A stretch of DNA of 64,000 nucleotides from CAZCPB01 sp044223975 (GCA_044223975.1 JBGALI010000014.1:62001-126000), one strand, 5' to 3'; shown: positions 1-8,327, counted from the first letter of the stretch. A program made the numbers and translations. The notes: a model not told the origin generated them from the letters alone.

Positions 1-569
1 GACGCCTCGCCAACCTTCGAAGCAACCGCGGTCACGGACTTGATGACGGCAGCGCCGACCCTCATCACCACGGCGCCGTCGCCGGTGAGATTGGCGGCCC
101 GGTTCTCGATCGTGTCAGTGATTCCCGCGACGTCCTGGGCGTTGCGTGCCGCCGCGTCGGGCTGGTCGCGGTTCTTCCGCACGGATTCGGCGAGTTCCTG
201 ACGGGCCGCGTCGAGACTCTGCACGGTCCGCTCGGCCTCAGCCGCGGCCGCCGCACGCCGGTGGTTCAGGATCGACACGCCGTTCGAGACGATCGACAGC
301 GTCAGAAGCGTCGACATGGCGATGTTGAACGCGCGGCTGGAGCGCTTCGCGATCAGGTACACGACGAGCGCGATGGTCGCGCAGGCCAGCACCGCGCCGA
401 AGAAACGACCGACGCCGTTGGAGATCCAGAGGAAGTTCTCGTGCGTGTGCGAGACGTAGCTCACGCCCAGGCCGGTGCCCATGACGGCAAGGGACAACAG
501 GAGCGTGAAGGGATGCAGCTTGAGGCGAGGCTTGCCGGACGAAGGGGGGGTCGGTTGCTCGGTCTGCAT
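1..569 (-). CDS. Membrane protein with coiled-coil tail, C-terminus outside window
   Basis: The frame opens at ATG 569 and stays open to the window edge, giving at least 189 residues. Three hydrophobic segments are visible at about residues 20-39, 53-73 and 81-101. After them comes an Ala/Glu/Arg-rich stretch (residues 105-145) that looks like a coiled coil, then an alternating hydrophobic region containing AVVMRVGAAVIKSV. I recognise no enzyme motif. A trimeric membrane anchor followed by a helical signalling or scaffold domain is possible, but that is inference. The stop codon lies outside the window, so length and family are open. The start is the first in-frame ATG after the short gap to the next gene. 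Confidence 0.6.
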   Translation of the reverse strand, partial: MQTEQPTPPSSGKPRLKLHPFTLLLSLAVMGTGLGVSYVSHTHENFLWISNGVGRFFGAVLACATIALVVYLIAKRSSRAFNIAMSTLLTLSIVSNGVSILNHRRAAAAAEAERTVQSLDAARQELAESVRKNRDQPDAAARNAQDVAGITDTIENRAANLTGDGAVVMRVGAAVIKSVTAVASKVGEA

Positions 570-636
570 GCGGGCTCCATTGTTCAAAGGCAGGGTCGTG
601 CAGCCGCCGGGCGACCGCATCGTGGCGCACGCGTGT

Positions 637-1836
637 TTAGGCGGGCATGTCCGGGACGAGATCGGTCTGGAGCTCAGGCGTTGCCGCGGGCACGCTGCTC
701 ACCGGCAGACCCAGCTCCTTCCGCACGATGTTCGTCCCCTGCGCGATCGAGACGGTCTTGAAGAAGGCGATGTCCCGGTTGCACCCCTGCCGGCCGAAGC
801 CGCAGTCGGTCGAGATGATGAGCCGCTCGGCCGGGATGAACTTGAGCGCATGCCGGATCGTCGCCGCGATCTCCTCGGGCTGCTCGACCTGCAGCCGTCG
901 GTGGCTGACGACGCCGATGCATACCTTCTTGCCGGGTTTCTTCATGTAAGGCGCCAGCAGATCGAGCTCGCGCATGTCGCGGTCCTTGGTCTCGATCGTC
1001 CACACGTCGCCCCGGGCCTCCGACATGTACATGTCCAGCGACGCGGTATAGCTGTCGTTCTCGATCACGCGCTGCATGTTGGGGTTGCCCCAGCAGGTGT
1101 GGACCCACAGCTCGACGTCGTCGAGCCCCTCGACCTCGCGGTTGAAGCACTTGAGGTAGAAGCGCACCTCGTCGTGGTCCTTGCCGTAGGTGTTGGCCAT
1201 GAAGTGAAAGCACGGCTCCTCGATCTGGATGCAGCGGCAGCCCGCATCGCGGAGGGCGCGCAGCTCGGTGTTCATCGCGACCGCCATGTCCCACAGCACC
1301 TCGCGCTTGTCCTTGTAGTGCGGCGTGTGGATGTCCAGGAACAGGCCCATCACCTGCGAGCAGCAGGTGCCGAAGCGCACCGGCTTGCGCGACTTGCCCT
1401 GCGCGATCCGCCAGATCTTGGGGTAGTCCAGCGGACGGTGCTCGATCTTCCCGACCACCCGCGGCCAGCGCCACCCCGTGTAGATCTCGTTGAGCATCGT
1501 CCCCGGCGGGTACTTCAGCCACGGCGAGCGCGTGAGCCACGACTGAAGGTGGTCGCCCTCAAAGCCGCTCCACCGCTGCAGCGGGTAGTGGTGCCACGCC
1601 CGCCCCGCGTAGTCCTCGTCGCAGTGCAGGTCGCCGTGGGTGAGAATGTCCAGTCCCGCCCTGTCTTGGTCGCTGATCACGACCGCCATCGCGTCCAGGA
1701 ACTTCTCGCGGTACCGCACGTCCATCATGCACGTGTCCAGCGGCTGCCCCCACATCGACACATCCATCCAGCGCGGGCGCGGCCACGAACCGGTGACAGT
1801 GCAGGGCAGAACGGCGTCCTTGGTGATCGTGAGCAT
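637..1836 (-). CDS. Cobalamin-independent methionine synthase (MetE)-like methyltransferase
   Basis: This 399-residue protein resembles the C-terminal catalytic half of MetE, the zinc enzyme that moves a methyl group to a thiol such as homocysteine. Zinc-ligand motifs are visible: HTCWGN (His246, Cys248) and STDCGFGR (Cys345), plus an IQIEEP strand near residue 205. The N-terminal half of full MetE (about 750 residues) is missing, as in the short MetE-like proteins of many bacteria whose methyl donor is often unknown. The start is ATG 1836: it has no Shine-Dalgarno, but TACGCT lies 6 nt upstream, so the transcript may be leaderless. The gene diverges from an ArsR-controlled operon, so shared control is possible. 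Homocysteine as substrate is not proven. Confidence 0.8.
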   Translation of the reverse strand: MLTITKDAVLPCTVTGSWPRPRWMDVSMWGQPLDTCMMDVRYREKFLDAMAVVISDQDRAGLDILTHGDLHCDEDYAGRAWHHYPLQRWSGFEGDHLQSWLTRSPWLKYPPGTMLNEIYTGWRWPRVVGKIEHRPLDYPKIWRIAQGKSRKPVRFGTCCSQVMGLFLDIHTPHYKDKREVLWDMAVAMNTELRALRDAGCRCIQIEEPCFHFMANTYGKDHDEVRFYLKCFNREVEGLDDVELWVHTCWGNPNMQRVIENDSYTASLDMYMSEARGDVWTIETKDRDMRELDLLAPYMKKPGKKVCIGVVSHRRLQVEQPEEIAATIRHALKFIPAERLIISTDCGFGRQGCNRDIAFFKTVSIAQGTNIVRKELGLPVSSVPAATPELQTDLVPDMPA

Positions 1837-1842
1837 GGCCGC

Positions 1843-1848
1843 AGCGTA
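1843..1848 (-). promoter_or_regulatory. Putative -10 hexamer TACGCT, leaderless start
   Basis: On the minus strand TACGCT ends 6 nt before the ATG of the MetE-like gene, placing the expected transcription start at the A of ATG. No -35 box is evident. Confidence 0.4.
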
Positions 1849-1870
1849 CCGCGCGCCGCACCTCAAAAAG

Positions 1871-1886
1871 GCAACCGTCAGGTTGC
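1871..1886. promoter_or_regulatory. Operator-like palindrome 1 (GCAACC-N4-GGTTGC)
   Basis: A perfect 6+6 bp inverted repeat with a 4-nt spacer. It overlaps the -35 box (1883-1888) proposed for the SRPBCC/ArsR operon. Its centre lies 41 bp from that of palindrome 2. The likely ligand is the ArsR-family repressor encoded at 2421-2774; this is inferred from position and symmetry. Confidence 0.6.
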
Positions 1887-1911
1887 GTCTAGCACGGGCC
1901 CGCGGTAAAGT
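1883..1911 (+). promoter_or_regulatory. Promoter for SRPBCC-ArsR operon
   Basis: TTGCGT (1883-1888) and TAAAGT (1906-1911) are separated by 17 bp, a standard sigma-70-type arrangement. Palindrome 1 covers the -35 box and palindrome 2 begins right after the -10 box, over the expected transcription start. This is a classical layout for repression. Confidence 0.5.
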
Positions 1912-1927
1912 GCAACCATTCAGTTGC
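1912..1927. promoter_or_regulatory. Operator-like palindrome 2 (GCAACC-N4-AGTTGC)
   Basis: Matches palindrome 1 except for one base of the right arm. It lies directly downstream of the proposed -10 box, 33 bp before the GTG start of the SRPBCC gene, where a bound repressor would block initiation. Confidence 0.55.
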
Positions 1928-1959
1928 GTGCCAGCCTTGCCCGCAACCAGGAGAACCCC

Positions 1960-2424
1960 GTGAACGAGACGAGCGCCGACCGAATCCGCAGGCAGATCGT
2001 GCTGAAGTCCCCCAGGAGCCGCGTCTGGCGGGCCGTCTCCGACGCCAAAGAATTCGGCGCATGGTTCAAGGTCGACTTTGACGGGCCGTTCACGCCGGGA
2101 GCCCACCGCCGCGGCAGGGTCAAGTTCCCCGGCTACGAGCACGTCACCTTCGACGTGTGGATCGAGAAGATCGAGCCCGAACGCCTCTTCTCGTACCGCT
2201 GGCACCCCAACGCGATCGACATGAAGAAGGACTACTCGAGCGAGCCGACGACGCTCGTTGAGTTCCTGCTCGAGGACGTCCCGGGCGGCACGCGCCTCAC
2301 GATCACCGAGTCGGGGTTCGACGGCATCCCGCTCGCCCGGCGCGCCGAAGCCTTCAAGGGCAACGAGGGCGGCTGGGAATTCCAGGCAAGCGCGATCGCC
2401 GCGTGGGTGGGCGAACATCCATGA
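1960..2424 (+). CDS. SRPBCC (AHSA1-like) domain protein
   Basis: This 154-residue protein fits the SRPBCC/START-like ligand-binding fold: an N-terminal RRQIVLKSPRSRVWRAVSD strand-helix, a central FDVWIEKIEPERLFSYRWH region and a C-terminal helix after GGWEFQ. Such proteins bind hydrophobic molecules in a deep cavity; the ligand cannot be predicted here. GTG 1960 is chosen because AGGAG (1949-1953) sits at good spacing upstream; earlier in-frame codons fall inside the operator. The gene overlaps the ArsR gene through an ATGA junction, so the two are translationally coupled. ArsR plus AHSA1 pairs are widespread in bacteria and are usually autoregulated. Confidence 0.85.
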   Translation: MNETSADRIRRQIVLKSPRSRVWRAVSDAKEFGAWFKVDFDGPFTPGAHRRGRVKFPGYEHVTFDVWIEKIEPERLFSYRWHPNAIDMKKDYSSEPTTLVEFLLEDVPGGTRLTITESGFDGIPLARRAEAFKGNEGGWEFQASAIAAWVGEHP

Positions 2425-2774
2425 GAGCGGCACGCCGCGCCCCCACGGGCTCACGAGCGGGCATCGAGGAATCCGCGGGAGTCTTTGCCGCGCTCGGCGA
2501 CCCGACGCGCCTGGGGCTTGTCTCGCGCTTGTGCGAGGCCGGCCCGCAGTCGGTCACACGCCTGACGCGCCGCTCGGGCGTCACGCGCCAGGCCGTCACC
2601 AAGCACCTGGCCGTGCTCGAAGGAGCGGGCCTGGTGCGCGGGACGCGACGCGGCCGCGAGAGGCTGTGGGAAGTCGAGCCGCGCCGCATCGAAGAGACGC
2701 GACAGTACCTGGAAATCATCTCCACCCAGTGGGACCAGGCGATTGAGAGACTCAGGGCGATGGTGGAAGGGTGA
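2421..2774 (+). CDS. ArsR-family winged-helix transcriptional regulator
   Basis: This 117-residue protein has the ArsR winged helix: FAALGDPTRLGLVSRLCEAG, then a recognition helix in SGVTRQAVTKHLAVLEGAGL and a wing at RGTRRGRERLWEV. I see no CxC metal site in the recognition helix, so this is probably a ligand-responsive and not a metal-sensing member. The ATG overlaps the stop of the SRPBCC gene (ATGA). The paired palindromes at 1871-1886 and 1912-1927 flank the operon promoter and are the likely binding sites, giving autorepression. Its last 23 bp overlap the convergent cupin gene. Confidence 0.9.
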   Translation: MRAARRAPTGSRAGIEESAGVFAALGDPTRLGLVSRLCEAGPQSVTRLTRRSGVTRQAVTKHLAVLEGAGLVRGTRRGRERLWEVEPRRIEETRQYLEIISTQWDQAIERLRAMVEG

Positions 2775-3123
2775 ACGCATCGCCCTTGAGTTCAACGCTC
2801 ACCGCGTGGAACTCCGCGGTCCCCACGTTCTCGAGCGAGTGAGGACCGAGGGCCTCCAGCCACAGGATGCGCGCGGGCGGGGCCTTGCCGCGGCTGTCCG
2901 CGGTAATGTTGCCGTCGGCATCGCGTCGCACAAAATCGCTCCAACTCAGGATGTGAAGCACGCACGGCCAGCGGTGCGTGTGAACGGGCACGGTCTCGCC
3001 CCGCGGGATGCGCGTGTCGAGCACGCGGACACGGTCGTTCTCCAGGAGCAGCGCGTGGTGCCGTGGCGCGGCGATGAGCGCGTCGAGGTGACTGGGCCAG
3101 GTACTGGGTGATCGGGTCGGCAT
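2752..3123 (-). CDS. Small cupin-like protein
   Basis: This 123-residue protein has a single cupin-like core: RGETVPVHTHRWPCVLHILSW includes the HxH pair typical of metal-binding cupin motif 1, and the later GPHSLENVGTAEFHAVSVEL contains histidines in the position of motif 2. That supports a metal-binding small beta-barrel; substrate and reaction are unknown. The last 8 codons overlap antisense with the end of the ArsR gene. The gene is separated by 95 bp from thrS, which is upstream on the same strand, so cotranscription is possible. The start is ATG 3123, the only one that preserves the N-terminal helix. Confidence 0.75.
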   Translation of the reverse strand: MPTRSPSTWPSHLDALIAAPRHHALLLENDRVRVLDTRIPRGETVPVHTHRWPCVLHILSWSDFVRRDADGNITADSRGKAPPARILWLEALGPHSLENVGTAEFHAVSVELKGDAFTLPPSP

Positions 3124-3218
3124 GACAAGGCTCGAGCGGGGGTGGCGACTTGGGACGCTCCGTACGCAGCGTGCACATCGTGGGGGAAGACATCACTGCA
3201 CCCCACCCCGCTTCGGGT

Positions 3219-5423
3219 TCAGGGCTTGACCGTAAGCGCCGCCCGTCTTTCCGCGATCTCCCCGCTGATCGCCTCAACAAACTTCTCCAGCGGCATCGAC
3301 CCAAGGTCCTTCTCGGTCCCCCGGGCGCGAACACTCACCGCGTTGTTCTCCGCATCGCGGGGTCCCACGATCAGCATGTACGGGATCTTCTCGTCCGCCG
3401 CGACCTTGATTTTCCCCTGCACGCGGTCGTTGCCCAGGTCGGTGGTCACGCGCACGTTGGCCGCGCGGAGAGCCGCGGCAACCTTTTCCGCGTACTCGTT
3501 GCTCTTCTCGCTGATCGGCAGCACGCGGCACTGCTCGGGGCTCAGCCAGGTGGGGAACGCGCCCGCGAAGTGCTCGATCAGCACACCGCAGAACCGCTCC
3601 ATCGACCCGAACGGCGCGCGGTGGATCACCACCGGCCGGTGCGGCTTGTTGTCGGGCCCGACGTACGAGAGGTCAAAGCGGTTGCCCATCTGGTAGTCGA
3701 CCTGCACGGTGCCGAGCTGCCACTCGCGGCCGATGACGTCCTTGACCACAAAGTCGATCTTGGGGCCGTAGAAGGCCGCCTCTCCGGGCTCCCTGGTGAA
3801 CGGGACGCCCAGGGATTCGGCGGCCGCGATGCACGCGGCCTCGGCCTTGTCCCACGATTCCTTGGAGCCGGTGTACTTGGAGGAGTCCGGGTCGCGCAGG
3901 CCCACGCGGACCCGGTAGTCCTTCATGCCCAGGGTCGCGAAGATGGTCTTCACAAGGTCGAGGCAGCCCTGCATCTCCGCGGGGATCTGGTCGTCGGTGC
4001 AGAACAGGTGCGCATCGTCCTGGGTGAAGCCGCGGACGCGGGTCATGCCGTTGAGCTCGCCCGACTGCTCCCAGCGGTACACGGTGCCGAACTCGGCCAG
4101 GCGCACCGGCATGTCGCGGTAGGAGTGGGGGCTGGACCCGAAGATCTTGGCGTGGTGCGGGCAGTTCATGGGCTTGAGCATGAAGCCCTCGACCAGCTCG
4201 GCGTCGGGCTTGATGCGGTCGGGGGCGATGGTCACCGCGCCGGTGCGCTCGTTGATGCCCTTGGCCAGCTTCTCGCTCACGGCCTCGACCCGGTTCATCA
4301 TCTCGGCGCAGGTGCAGCCCTGCTTGCTCAGCTCCTCGAGCGCGTTGCGCTCGATGATCGGGGCAAACTGCGAGTCCTTGTAGTACGGGAAGTGCCCCGA
4401 GGTCTTGTACAGCTCGAGGCGCCCGATGTGCGGGGTGAAGACCTCGGTGTAGCCCTGCTTCTTCAGCTCCGCGGCAATGAAGCTCTGCAGTTCCTTGCGG
4501 ACCACCGAGCCGCGCGGGGTCCAGAGGATCAGCCCCTGCCCGACGTCCTCGTCGATGTGGAACAGCCGGAGGTTCTTGCCGATCACGCGGTGGTCGCGCT
4601 GCTTGGCCTGCTCGAGCTGCGCGAGGTACGCGTCCAGGTCGGCCTGGGTCGGGAAGGCGGTGCCGTACACGCGGATGAGCCGGTCGGAGTTTTCGTCGCC
4701 GTGCCAGTAGCTCGACGCCAGCGACATTACCCGCGCCGCCCCGATCCGCGAAGTGGTGGGGACGTGCGGCCCGCGGCAGAGGTCTTCCCAGTTCTGACCG
4801 GGCGAGCCGGTGGCGTAGAACGAGAGCGCCGCGTGCCGGGCGTCGGGCGCCGCGGCCGGAGCGGGCGCGGACTTGTGCCCCTTGTAGACGGACGAGGGCA
4901 GGCCGAGCGCACGCTCCGCGTTGTCGAGCTTGTACTTGTTGGCCTCGGCGCGCAGCTTCTTGAGCCCGTCGTCGGTGCCCACCTCGTAGCGGGTGAACTT
5001 TCGGTCTTCCCTGATGATCTCGGCGATACGGGCGTTGATCTTCTCGAAGTGGTCGGTCGAGAGCTTTTTGCTCTCGGGGATGAACATGTCGTAGAAGAAC
5101 CCGGTGTCGGTCGGAGGCCCGTACGCCAGCTGCACTTCCTTGCCGACCACGTCCTGGATGGCCTCGGCCATGACGTGCGCCGCGGAGTGACGCATGAGGT
5201 ACAACGCGTCCTTGCTCGGCTGCTGGCCGGCCCGCGGGAAGGTCACGATCTCGATGGCGGCATCGCGGTCGAGGGTGGCCGACAGATCGCGCAGCTCGCC
5301 GTCGACCTTCCAGCCGATCGCGGCCTTTGCCAGCCCCGCGCCGATCGACGCGGCAACATCCGCGCCCGAGACGGGCTTGTCGAAGGACTTCTTGTCGCCG
5401 TTGGGGAGAGTGACGGTGGGCAT
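3219..5423 (-). CDS. thrS: Threonyl-tRNA synthetase
   Basis: Attaches threonine to tRNA-Thr in the cytoplasm. At 734 residues it is about 90 longer than the usual enzyme, partly from a linker rich in Ala/Pro (residues 185-196). Domains in order are TGS (about 1-62), the editing domain with HxxxH (His79, His83) and CRGPH (Cys216, His220), the class II catalytic core with MNCPHH, RGFTQDDAH and HRAPFGSMERF, and a C-terminal anticodon-binding domain starting near VLPISEKSNEYAEKV. The zinc ligands of the active site and the editing residues are all present, so the enzyme should both charge and proofread. ATG 5423 has GGAG about 9 nt upstream. No T-box or obvious attenuator is visible in the short upstream gap. 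Confidence 0.97.
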   Translation of the reverse strand: MPTVTLPNGDKKSFDKPVSGADVAASIGAGLAKAAIGWKVDGELRDLSATLDRDAAIEIVTFPRAGQQPSKDALYLMRHSAAHVMAEAIQDVVGKEVQLAYGPPTDTGFFYDMFIPESKKLSTDHFEKINARIAEIIREDRKFTRYEVGTDDGLKKLRAEANKYKLDNAERALGLPSSVYKGHKSAPAPAAAPDARHAALSFYATGSPGQNWEDLCRGPHVPTTSRIGAARVMSLASSYWHGDENSDRLIRVYGTAFPTQADLDAYLAQLEQAKQRDHRVIGKNLRLFHIDEDVGQGLILWTPRGSVVRKELQSFIAAELKKQGYTEVFTPHIGRLELYKTSGHFPYYKDSQFAPIIERNALEELSKQGCTCAEMMNRVEAVSEKLAKGINERTGAVTIAPDRIKPDAELVEGFMLKPMNCPHHAKIFGSSPHSYRDMPVRLAEFGTVYRWEQSGELNGMTRVRGFTQDDAHLFCTDDQIPAEMQGCLDLVKTIFATLGMKDYRVRVGLRDPDSSKYTGSKESWDKAEAACIAAAESLGVPFTREPGEAAFYGPKIDFVVKDVIGREWQLGTVQVDYQMGNRFDLSYVGPDNKPHRPVVIHRAPFGSMERFCGVLIEHFAGAFPTWLSPEQCRVLPISEKSNEYAEKVAAALRAANVRVTTDLGNDRVQGKIKVAADEKIPYMLIVGPRDAENNAVSVRARGTEKDLGSMPLEKFVEAISGEIAERRAALTVKP

Positions 5424-5506
5424 GAGAACTCCAAATCAGCCAGGCTCACCTGGGTTGAACGAAAGTAAAGGCATTGCGCTGAAGTCGATCGCGGGGAATG
5501 GGCCGC

Positions 5507-5743
5507 TTACGAGTTTCGCCGCGCAAAGAACTCGAGGAATCCGCACTTGGGACAACGGAGGCTGGCGATGGGTATTCCTTCACGGTGCTGCTTCGAATCG
5601 ACCTCTCCCATGCCACCGAGCACCCCTTTGGTCGGCTGGCCTGCGCACCAGCGCGCCACGAGATGGCCCGTGGCTCCCTCCTCGGCGACGAATCCCTGTT
5701 CCATCGCGGTCTGGCATCGACTGCAGAGGTGCGGATCCTTCAT
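5507..5743 (-). CDS. Small double-CxxC zinc-ribbon protein (DUF6487-like)
   Basis: This 78-residue protein has two zinc-knuckle halves: LCSRCQTAMEQGF near the N-terminus and LRCPKCGFLEFFA at the C-terminus, separated by a VARWCAGQP-containing stretch. The layout resembles the small family I know as DUF6487; the name is from memory and the function is unknown. ATG 5743 is preferred over longer starts because GAGGAG lies about 9 nt upstream and the extension would run through a terminator hairpin. It probably has its own promoter, since a terminator separates it from the gene upstream. Confidence 0.75.
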   Translation of the reverse strand: MKDPHLCSRCQTAMEQGFVAEEGATGHLVARWCAGQPTKGVLGGMGEVDSKQHREGIPIASLRCPKCGFLEFFARRNS

Positions 5744-5761
5744 GACCGAACTCCTCACGGA

Positions 5762-5795
5762 CGAAAACAACGAACCCGGCCTCGGGGCCGGGTTC
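5762..5795 (-). terminator. Rho-independent terminator (minus strand)
   Basis: A perfect 10-bp stem (5772-5781 with 5786-5795) and 4-nt loop is followed, on the minus strand, by GTTGTTTTCGT. It lies about 150 bp beyond the stop of the 5949-7433 gene and should end that transcript before the zinc-ribbon gene. Confidence 0.65.
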
Positions 5796-5948
5796 AGAGG
5801 GTTGCGTTGCCCTGGTGCGGATGCCGGCCTCACCCGCGGGATGAGTTGGTGCGCGTCGTCGTGGTGGGCGTGGCCGGCATGGGCAAAGAGTAGACCGGCG
5901 CCGCCACCCGCTCAAGATCCCCTCGCGCCCGGCGTGCGACCCCGCGCT

Positions 5949-7433
5949 TCACGTCCCCGCCCCCGGCCGGGCCCCATCGGCCGCCGTTACCGGCGCCGAC
6001 TCGGGGGTCGCGTTGGTGATCAGCGTCCGCACATCCTCGGTCGTCGAGTTCTTTCGGAACCCCTCGATCTGGCCGACTTTCACGCCCTCCGCGTTCAGAA
6101 CCACGAAGGTGGGGAATACGACCACGCCGTATTCTGCCGCGGTCTTGTCACCGTCGAGCAGGAGAGTCACGGTGCGCGAACCCGCCTTCATGAACTCCGC
6201 CGGAGCGTCCTTGGAGCGCTCGCGGACTGCGATGGCCAGGGTGCGAACCTTGTCGACGCCCAGTTCATCCTGCATCTTCTGCAGTTCCTCGATCCCCGCC
6301 CGCCCCGGCAGGCTCCACGTGCCCCAGAAATAGAGCACCACCGTCTTGCCCTTGAGCTTGGCCAGCGTGATGTGTTCTCCGGCGGGGGTCACCAGGTCGA
6401 AGGCGGGGGCGGGAGGGGCGGCCGGCCGGGTGCGGTGCGGGCCCTCGGCCTCGCGCCCTGCGCCCGGCGCAGGGGGCGAGACGGGCGCTTCCGTATCGGT
6501 GTTCGCCGCGCCTTCCACGCGGCTGGTCGGCTCGCGGGGTGGGATGCGCTGGCCCGTCCACACCGTTTCACGCTCAAATCCTTCGGGCAGCTCGAGCTTG
6601 AACTCCTCGGGCGTCAGCGGTTCGTCCACGCGCAGGTCCGTGAACTCGACGATGGTCGTGCTGGCGTACTGCTTCAGCTCGCTGGAGCGCTCAAACCGGC
6701 GCGGCAGGTGATCGGACGTCGCCACCCAGATGCGCGAGGTGGAGCTGCCCTTCTTGGGCTTGAAGGTCAGCACCTGGCAGTCCACCCCGTCCACCGCCTC
6801 GGTCGCATCAAGCGTGACAACCAGCGAGTGGATCTCCTTGGTGAAGGGCGTCTTTTCGATCAGCTGCGTCGGCACCGAGCTCAGGGCCGTTTGCACCAGC
6901 GGCCCCGTGCTCTGGGCCAAGGGGCGCTCATAGAGCGTCTTCTTGGCGTGATCCAGCCACGACGCGCCGGTCGGGCCCCACACCACGTCGATCGTGGTCG
7001 ACTGCTCATCGCCCTTGTGAATCCCCGTGCCGCTGATGCGCAGCTGCCACGCCCCGGCCCGCTCGGTCAGCCGCCGCATCTTCACCGATGTGTCCGTGTC
7101 CGCGGCGTGCCCGGCGAGGTAGCCCGAGTTCGTGGTCTTGACGTGAAACACCAGTGTCTTGGCCTCGCGCAGCGCCTCGAGCGCCTGCGCGAACGCGGCC
7201 TTGGCCTCCAGTGAGCCCGCCAGGTTCGCCAGCGGATCGGCCGAAGAGCCGGGAGTCGGTGTTGCCGGTGCTGGACTCGGCGCGGCAGGCTGCACGGGAG
7301 CGGGGGCCTGCACCGGAGCGGGGGCCTGTTCGCCGGCGGGAGGCTGCTCTTGCGTCGGCTCGACCTCCGCCGGGGGCTGCGACGCCGCCCCCGTAAGCAT
7401 GGCCGCGAGAGCAAGTAGCGTGTTGATCGTCAT
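5949..7433 (-). CDS. Exported LolA/DUF2092-like plus thioredoxin-fold (TlpA-like) protein lacking CxxC
   Basis: A 494-residue exported protein. It has a signal peptide (residues 1-18), a Pro/Ala/Gln-rich linker to about 65, a beta-rich LolA/DUF2092-like domain (about 75-290), a second linker, and a thioredoxin fold from about 343. The fold keeps the beta strand VVLYFWGTW and the cis-proline strand VVFPTFVVL, but the WCxxC site reads W-S-L-P-G (Ser374, Gly377): both redox cysteines are gone. It cannot act as a disulfide reductase in the usual way; a binding or scaffold role is more likely. GGAG precedes ATG 7433 by about 9 nt. Downstream the transcript probably ends at the 5762-5795 hairpin. 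trpC lies 36 bp upstream on the same strand, so the two may be cotranscribed. Confidence 0.8.
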   Translation of the reverse strand: MTINTLLALAAMLTGAASQPPAEVEPTQEQPPAGEQAPAPVQAPAPVQPAAPSPAPATPTPGSSADPLANLAGSLEAKAAFAQALEALREAKTLVFHVKTTNSGYLAGHAADTDTSVKMRRLTERAGAWQLRISGTGIHKGDEQSTTIDVVWGPTGASWLDHAKKTLYERPLAQSTGPLVQTALSSVPTQLIEKTPFTKEIHSLVVTLDATEAVDGVDCQVLTFKPKKGSSTSRIWVATSDHLPRRFERSSELKQYASTTIVEFTDLRVDEPLTPEEFKLELPEGFERETVWTGQRIPPREPTSRVEGAANTDTEAPVSPPAPGAGREAEGPHRTRPAAPPAPAFDLVTPAGEHITLAKLKGKTVVLYFWGTWSLPGRAGIEELQKMQDELGVDKVRTLAIAVRERSKDAPAEFMKAGSRTVTLLLDGDKTAAEYGVVVFPTFVVLNAEGVKVGQIEGFRKNSTTEDVRTLITNATPESAPVTAADGARPGAGT

Positions 7434-7469
7434 CCGCGAACTCCGTTTCCACTCAGGCGTTCCCGCGGC

Positions 7470-8327
7470 TCAGCCCTTGGGACGCCCTTTCAGCAACGCG
7501 CCCAACGCCGCTCCCGGGTCCTCATGACGCATCAGGTGCTCGCCCACCAGCACAATCCGCACGCCCACATCGCGCAAGCGGTCAAGGTCGGCCGGTGTGC
7601 GGATCCCCGACTCACTCACCAGTACGCTCCGATCCTCCACAAGATCGGCAAGCCGCAACGTGTGGTTGATATCGGTCTTCATCGACGAGAGGTCGCGGTT
7701 GTTGATCCCAAGCAGGCCGTAGCTGGGGTGCGGGAACCCCACGTGCGGGCGCACCTTGAGCAGGTTGTCCAACTCGTGCACCTCCAGCAGGGCGGTCAGG
7801 CCAAGCTGCTGCGACAGGATCATCATGTCCAGCAGCTGCCCCTCGGTCAGGCACTCGGCGATCAGCAGCACCGCGTCCGCGCCGTGAGCGCGGCTCTCCC
7901 AGAGCTGCCACGGGTCGATGATGAAGTCCTTCCGCAAGACCGGCAGCGGCACCGCCTCCTTCACCCGCCGGATGAACGACAGGCTCCCCCCGAAGAACTT
8001 CTCGTCCGTCAGGCACGAGATCGCCGACGCCCCCGCGGCGTGGTACCGTCTGGCGATGTCCTCGGGTGCAAAACCGCCGCCCTCGTACTCGGGCCGGATC
8101 AGGCCCGCCGACGGGCTCCTCCGCTTGATCTCCGCGATCACCGCCGTGTGCGTCGGGTACGGGTGGCGCGTCACCGCGGCAAAGAAATTCCGCGGCGGCT
8201 CCTCTTGCGCGACCAGCGCCTCCAGTTCCGCGAAACTGGTGGTCGCCTTCGCGGCCGCGACCTCCGCCCGCTTGTGGTCGATGATCTCGGCAAGGGTCGC
8301 GGGAATCTGCGTGCTCACGGCGGTCAT
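7470..8327 (-). CDS. trpC: Indole-3-glycerol phosphate synthase
   Basis: Closes the indole ring in tryptophan synthesis, turning CdRP into indole-3-glycerol phosphate. The 285-residue TIM barrel shows the family motifs AEIKRRSPSAGLI (catalytic Lys), FFGGSLSFI, PVLRKDFIIDPWQ (catalytic Lys), ADAVLLIAECL, LLEVHELDNL, GINNRDLSSMKTD and VSESGI. ATG 8327 gives the usual N-terminus (TLAEIIDHKRAEV); an upstream in-frame ATG at 8420 would add 31 residues not expected in the family and overlap the divergent CPBP gene. No other trp operon gene is adjacent, as in genomes with scattered trp genes. trpS lies 1.2 kb away but is read in the other direction. Confidence 0.95.
   Translation of the reverse strand: MTAVSTQIPATLAEIIDHKRAEVAAAKATTSFAELEALVAQEEPPRNFFAAVTRHPYPTHTAVIAEIKRRSPSAGLIRPEYEGGGFAPEDIARRYHAAGASAISCLTDEKFFGGSLSFIRRVKEAVPLPVLRKDFIIDPWQLWESRAHGADAVLLIAECLTEGQLLDMMILSQQLGLTALLEVHELDNLLKVRPHVGFPHPSYGLLGINNRDLSSMKTDINHTLRLADLVEDRSVLVSESGIRTPADLDRLRDVGVRIVLVGEHLMRHEDPGAALGALLKGRPKG

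Noticed and set aside
3150..5468. Plus-strand open frame of about 770 codons opposite thrS
   Set aside because: The minus strand is an intact threonyl-tRNA synthetase; the plus frame is its mirror with no motif.
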